A DNA stretch of 64,000 bases from positions 3,162,001 to 3,226,000 of the forward strand of contig NZ_AP022603.1 of assembly GCF_010726955.1 (NCBI RefSeq), written 5' to 3'. The notes under the pieces are model-generated. The model saw nothing but the letters and a program-made list of their open reading frames with translations. It was not told where the DNA came from and did not search any database. Origin of the DNA: Mycolicibacterium fallax. GTDB taxonomy: Bacteria > Actinomycetota > Actinomycetes > Mycobacteriales > Mycobacteriaceae. Below are positions 61,756 through 64,000 of this stretch, piece after piece. The number at the start of each line of letters is the position of its first letter. Position 1 is the first letter of the stretch. The position numbers and the translations under genes were made by a program.

Positions 61756-63951
61756 TTATTCAAAACCTTCCATTCTTCTTCTCTTTGGCTTATCCGTTTC
61801 CGGTGTTTCCGGTGCCGCTGCGGGGGTTTCATCATCAGGCTTCAGGTAGCCGAGTCGGATAGCTTCTTCACGTACCTGCTCGGGGGTGAGACGCGGCTTT
61901 TCAGCTTGCCCCTGGGAATCCCTAGAAGTGTGCGCCGTAGGCGCATCGGGGCTGCTCGATGGGGCTGATGGTGTATCGAATTCCATGACACCGCCGCGTG
62001 AAACGCTGCGCTTCCCAACGAAGCTCGGGCTCCACGGGTCGAACCGCTCCATTCCAGGAAGCACATCCCCGTCACGATCAGTGAGCGGGACAGTCGGTGT
62101 CGCTGCTACCTGATCCAAATCGGGCTTCTTCCCATCGTCGCCCGTCGCCCAGAACTCGTCCTCGGCTCGGATGCCCAAGCGGGGCATGAGTGCTCGTGTC
62201 GCGGCGCTGACGGGCTCCCACTGCTCCCATAGGCTGCGTACCTCATCGGTCGGGGGACGCACTTTACGGTCGGCGTCGGGGTCGAGGCTTGTGGTGCCAG
62301 GGCTCCATGTGTAGACGGACTGAAATTCAATGAGGTCGCTGCCTGTGGTCACCATGCCTCGCCCTTTTTTGCCCGCAATCCTGCTGCCCAACACCTCGGC
62401 GCGGGCGCGAGTCGCGGTGTTGAAAACGCCAGGGTTGTTGAGGGTTTCCGCTTCGGGCTGCCCAAGAGAAACGGTCAGTCCGAGGTTCGCTTGCCAGCTA
62501 CCCGGAACAGCGCCAGCGCCTGTTTTCCTGATGGTTTGCGACAGCAGCGCCACGTGTGCTCGGGCTTCACGCGCCAGGCGCAAGATCAGGTCAACGTCGG
62601 ACTCGAACGGCGCGGCGCTCTTGTAGGCAGCTCCCAACGTGATGCTTGTCGCGCCCCACTCATCCAACAGCAACAGGATCGGCGGGAAGTCGAACGCGCG
62701 TCCGTCGCCGTTCAGCTTCGCCTCCGTCGCGGCTTCGAATCTCCGCTCCACCTCTTCCCTCACGGTTCGAACCATGACGGCTGTTTGCGCTGCGTCGCGC
62801 GCCACCATTGCCACACCGGGTGCGGTGTGAAGCGTTGCGAAGTCGGAAGGTTTACCGCTGCTGATGAACGCGGTGAATCCGCCAGCGGTGTCTTTGCCCG
62901 TGTCAGGGTCGCGGTAACCCGTGCGGAACATCTCGATGATGCTGCGTGCCCACACACTCTTTCCCGCGCCGGTTCCACCAGCCACCAGCACGTGTGGGAA
63001 ATCGTCTAATGGGTACTTCACGGTTTTACCCCGTGAGTCCAGTCCGAGCATCCAGCAAGCCCCCTCGTAACGCTTCGATGCCTGTTGGGCTGACGCCACA
63101 ATCTCACGCGGCGGTTCAAGGCAAACAGCGGCGGGGAAAGCGCTCGGTGCGTCATCGAAAATCAACAGCGGCGCTCCTGAACTCGTCTCTCCAACACGAA
63201 GGTTTCCCGCTGACATCCCCGCTGCTTTGAAGCCGGCTCGGAGGGTGTCCACCGATGCCTGCCACCGCTTCGGCGGCACATTAACGTCCAGCTCCACCGT
63301 CAACCGAAGTCCATCTTCGGCAACCTGCACACGGGAAATCCTCGGTACAGAAACCGTCGTCAGCTTCCTAGTCCCACTTGCATATTGCCCCGTCCACGGC
63401 TCATCGGTCGTAGTCGCGTGAGTGAGTCCCGCTGCGATGGTTAACTCCCGCCACCAGGTCTCGTCACGTAGGCGCGACAGCACATTGAGGTACCTCTTTT
63501 TGATATCCGTCCAGACAGCCAGGGTCTCCCTAGCCTTTTCGCGCCAGGTTTCATCCCGCATGAGGTCACCGTTTCGGGATCGCATGAAACCGGGTCCGAA
63601 CACCACCGCCTTCTGGTCGGGGGACTCGGGATGAGGGAGGAACGCAAGGGGCAACGGAGCGGCGTGATGCGACACTCGCATCGGCTTCAGCGCGGCGTTG
63701 TTGCCACCGACATATTCCGTGCGCGGCGCTGAATACCAGCTCTTTTCCTGATCCTGATACCCACGGATGAGCTGCTGGTTTTCCCGCTGCCGTGCGGTGA
63801 CGGCGGCGGCTGCTGCCCGCTGCTCACGGTCTAACGCTCGGTCAGCGGCGCGCCGAGCTTCGCGCCGATCAGCAGCGTGATCCCTGTAGTCCTGCCTGTA
63901 CCTCCAGCGACGGTCTGCTGGGTCTTCCAACCACCTACCGATGAATCCCAT
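61756..63951 (-). CDS. FtsK/SpoIIIE-type DNA translocase (TraB-like)
   Basis: The 731-residue protein starts MGFIGRWLEDPADRRW. It has an N-terminal charged helical region (ADRREARRAADRALDREQ), the ATPase core with Walker A VAGGTGAGKSVWARS near residue 330 and Walker B ILLLLDEWGA about 110 residues later, then LREARAHVALLSQ-like and IAGKKGRGM segments, and a Pro/Ser-rich acidic tail with LTPEQVREEAIRLGYL. No membrane span is obvious. Such proteins move double-stranded DNA between cells in actinomycete integrative elements, or serve phage-satellite DNA. It is the main argument that the right element is conjugative or mobilisable. Confidence 0.85.
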   Translation of the reverse strand: MGFIGRWLEDPADRRWRYRQDYRDHAADRREARRAADRALDREQRAAAAAVTARQRENQQLIRGYQDQEKSWYSAPRTEYVGGNNAALKPMRVSHHAAPLPLAFLPHPESPDQKAVVFGPGFMRSRNGDLMRDETWREKARETLAVWTDIKKRYLNVLSRLRDETWWRELTIAAGLTHATTTDEPWTGQYASGTRKLTTVSVPRISRVQVAEDGLRLTVELDVNVPPKRWQASVDTLRAGFKAAGMSAGNLRVGETSSGAPLLIFDDAPSAFPAAVCLEPPREIVASAQQASKRYEGACWMLGLDSRGKTVKYPLDDFPHVLVAGGTGAGKSVWARSIIEMFRTGYRDPDTGKDTAGGFTAFISSGKPSDFATLHTAPGVAMVARDAAQTAVMVRTVREEVERRFEAATEAKLNGDGRAFDFPPILLLLDEWGATSITLGAAYKSAAPFESDVDLILRLAREARAHVALLSQTIRKTGAGAVPGSWQANLGLTVSLGQPEAETLNNPGVFNTATRARAEVLGSRIAGKKGRGMVTTGSDLIEFQSVYTWSPGTTSLDPDADRKVRPPTDEVRSLWEQWEPVSAATRALMPRLGIRAEDEFWATGDDGKKPDLDQVAATPTVPLTDRDGDVLPGMERFDPWSPSFVGKRSVSRGGVMEFDTPSAPSSSPDAPTAHTSRDSQGQAEKPRLTPEQVREEAIRLGYLKPDDETPAAAPETPETDKPKRRRMEGFE

Positions 63952-63953
63952 CG

Positions 63954-64000
63954 TCAGAATCCATCCTCGTCAGATATGTCATCGAACGAGTTGTTCACAT
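63954..64000 (-). CDS. C-terminal end of an upstream gene (partial)
   Basis: The minus strand reads VNNSFDDISDEDGF and stops 2 bp before the translocase start. The acidic end and short spacing suggest the last codons of the preceding gene in the same operon. Nothing more can be said from the window. Confidence 0.4.
   Translation of the reverse strand, partial: VNNSFDDISDEDGF

Overview
The window looks like an accessory, catabolic and mobile-element-rich stretch of an actinobacterial chromosome, most likely a Mycobacterium/Mycolicibacterium. Supporting signs are high GC, GTG/TTG starts, many 4-nt start/stop overlaps, an NDMA-type alcohol dehydrogenase, a CYP153 cassette, a CYP136-like P450, an AtuA/TIGR03084 pair and several FadD/FadE-type genes. 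This assignment rests on family recognition, not on a database search.

Layout. 1-3.3 kb: the end of a TetR regulator and a P450 whose last codons are interrupted by an ISL3-family insertion. 3.8-11.7 kb: a minus-strand operon accD-accA-fadE-fadD with a divergent fadE, resembling leucine/acyclic-terpene (liu/atu) acyl-CoA degradation. 11.8-22.3 kb: a TetR gene, then a plus-strand module with SDR, ferritin-like di-iron protein, three Baeyer-Villiger-type flavin monooxygenases, an HSL-type esterase, a decayed CYP136-like gene and a second SDR. The order resembles the mymA/lipR/sadH arrangement, and suggests ketone-to-ester oxidation followed by hydrolysis.

22.3-29.5 kb is a nest of insertion sequences. 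An IS256-family element sits in an IS3-family element (9-bp duplication), which sits in another IS3-family element (5-bp duplication). That element abuts a 5'-truncated IS1380-family element, which itself carries an ISL3-family insertion (8-bp duplication). 29.5-37.2 kb: TetR, then echA-TIGR03084-atuA, a second ISL3 copy inserted in the last codons of a carboxylesterase gene, and the rest of that esterase.

37.4-49.8 kb: an AraC regulator divergent from ferredoxin-CYP153-ferredoxin reductase, then an SCP2 protein, FadD and NDMA-type alcohol dehydrogenase. Together they fit terminal alkane hydroxylation and activation to an acyl-CoA. A BtrH-like/transglutaminase-like gene pair, a thioesterase with an apparent ATC start, a luciferase-like oxidoreductase and a frameshifted TetR follow.

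50.3-64 kb holds two integrative elements meeting at the 3' part of a tRNA-Pro gene (57.93-57.97 kb). The left one carries an ATPase, an excisionase-like protein, an integrase and a three-gene overlapping module (TIGR04255-like, HTH protein, SQTCDI-motif protein), which is the best candidate for an undescribed system. The right one carries an integrase, Xre regulator, excisionase-like protein, small proteins, two unusual covarying hairpins, an RNase-H-fold-like protein and an FtsK/TraB-type translocase that runs to the window edge.
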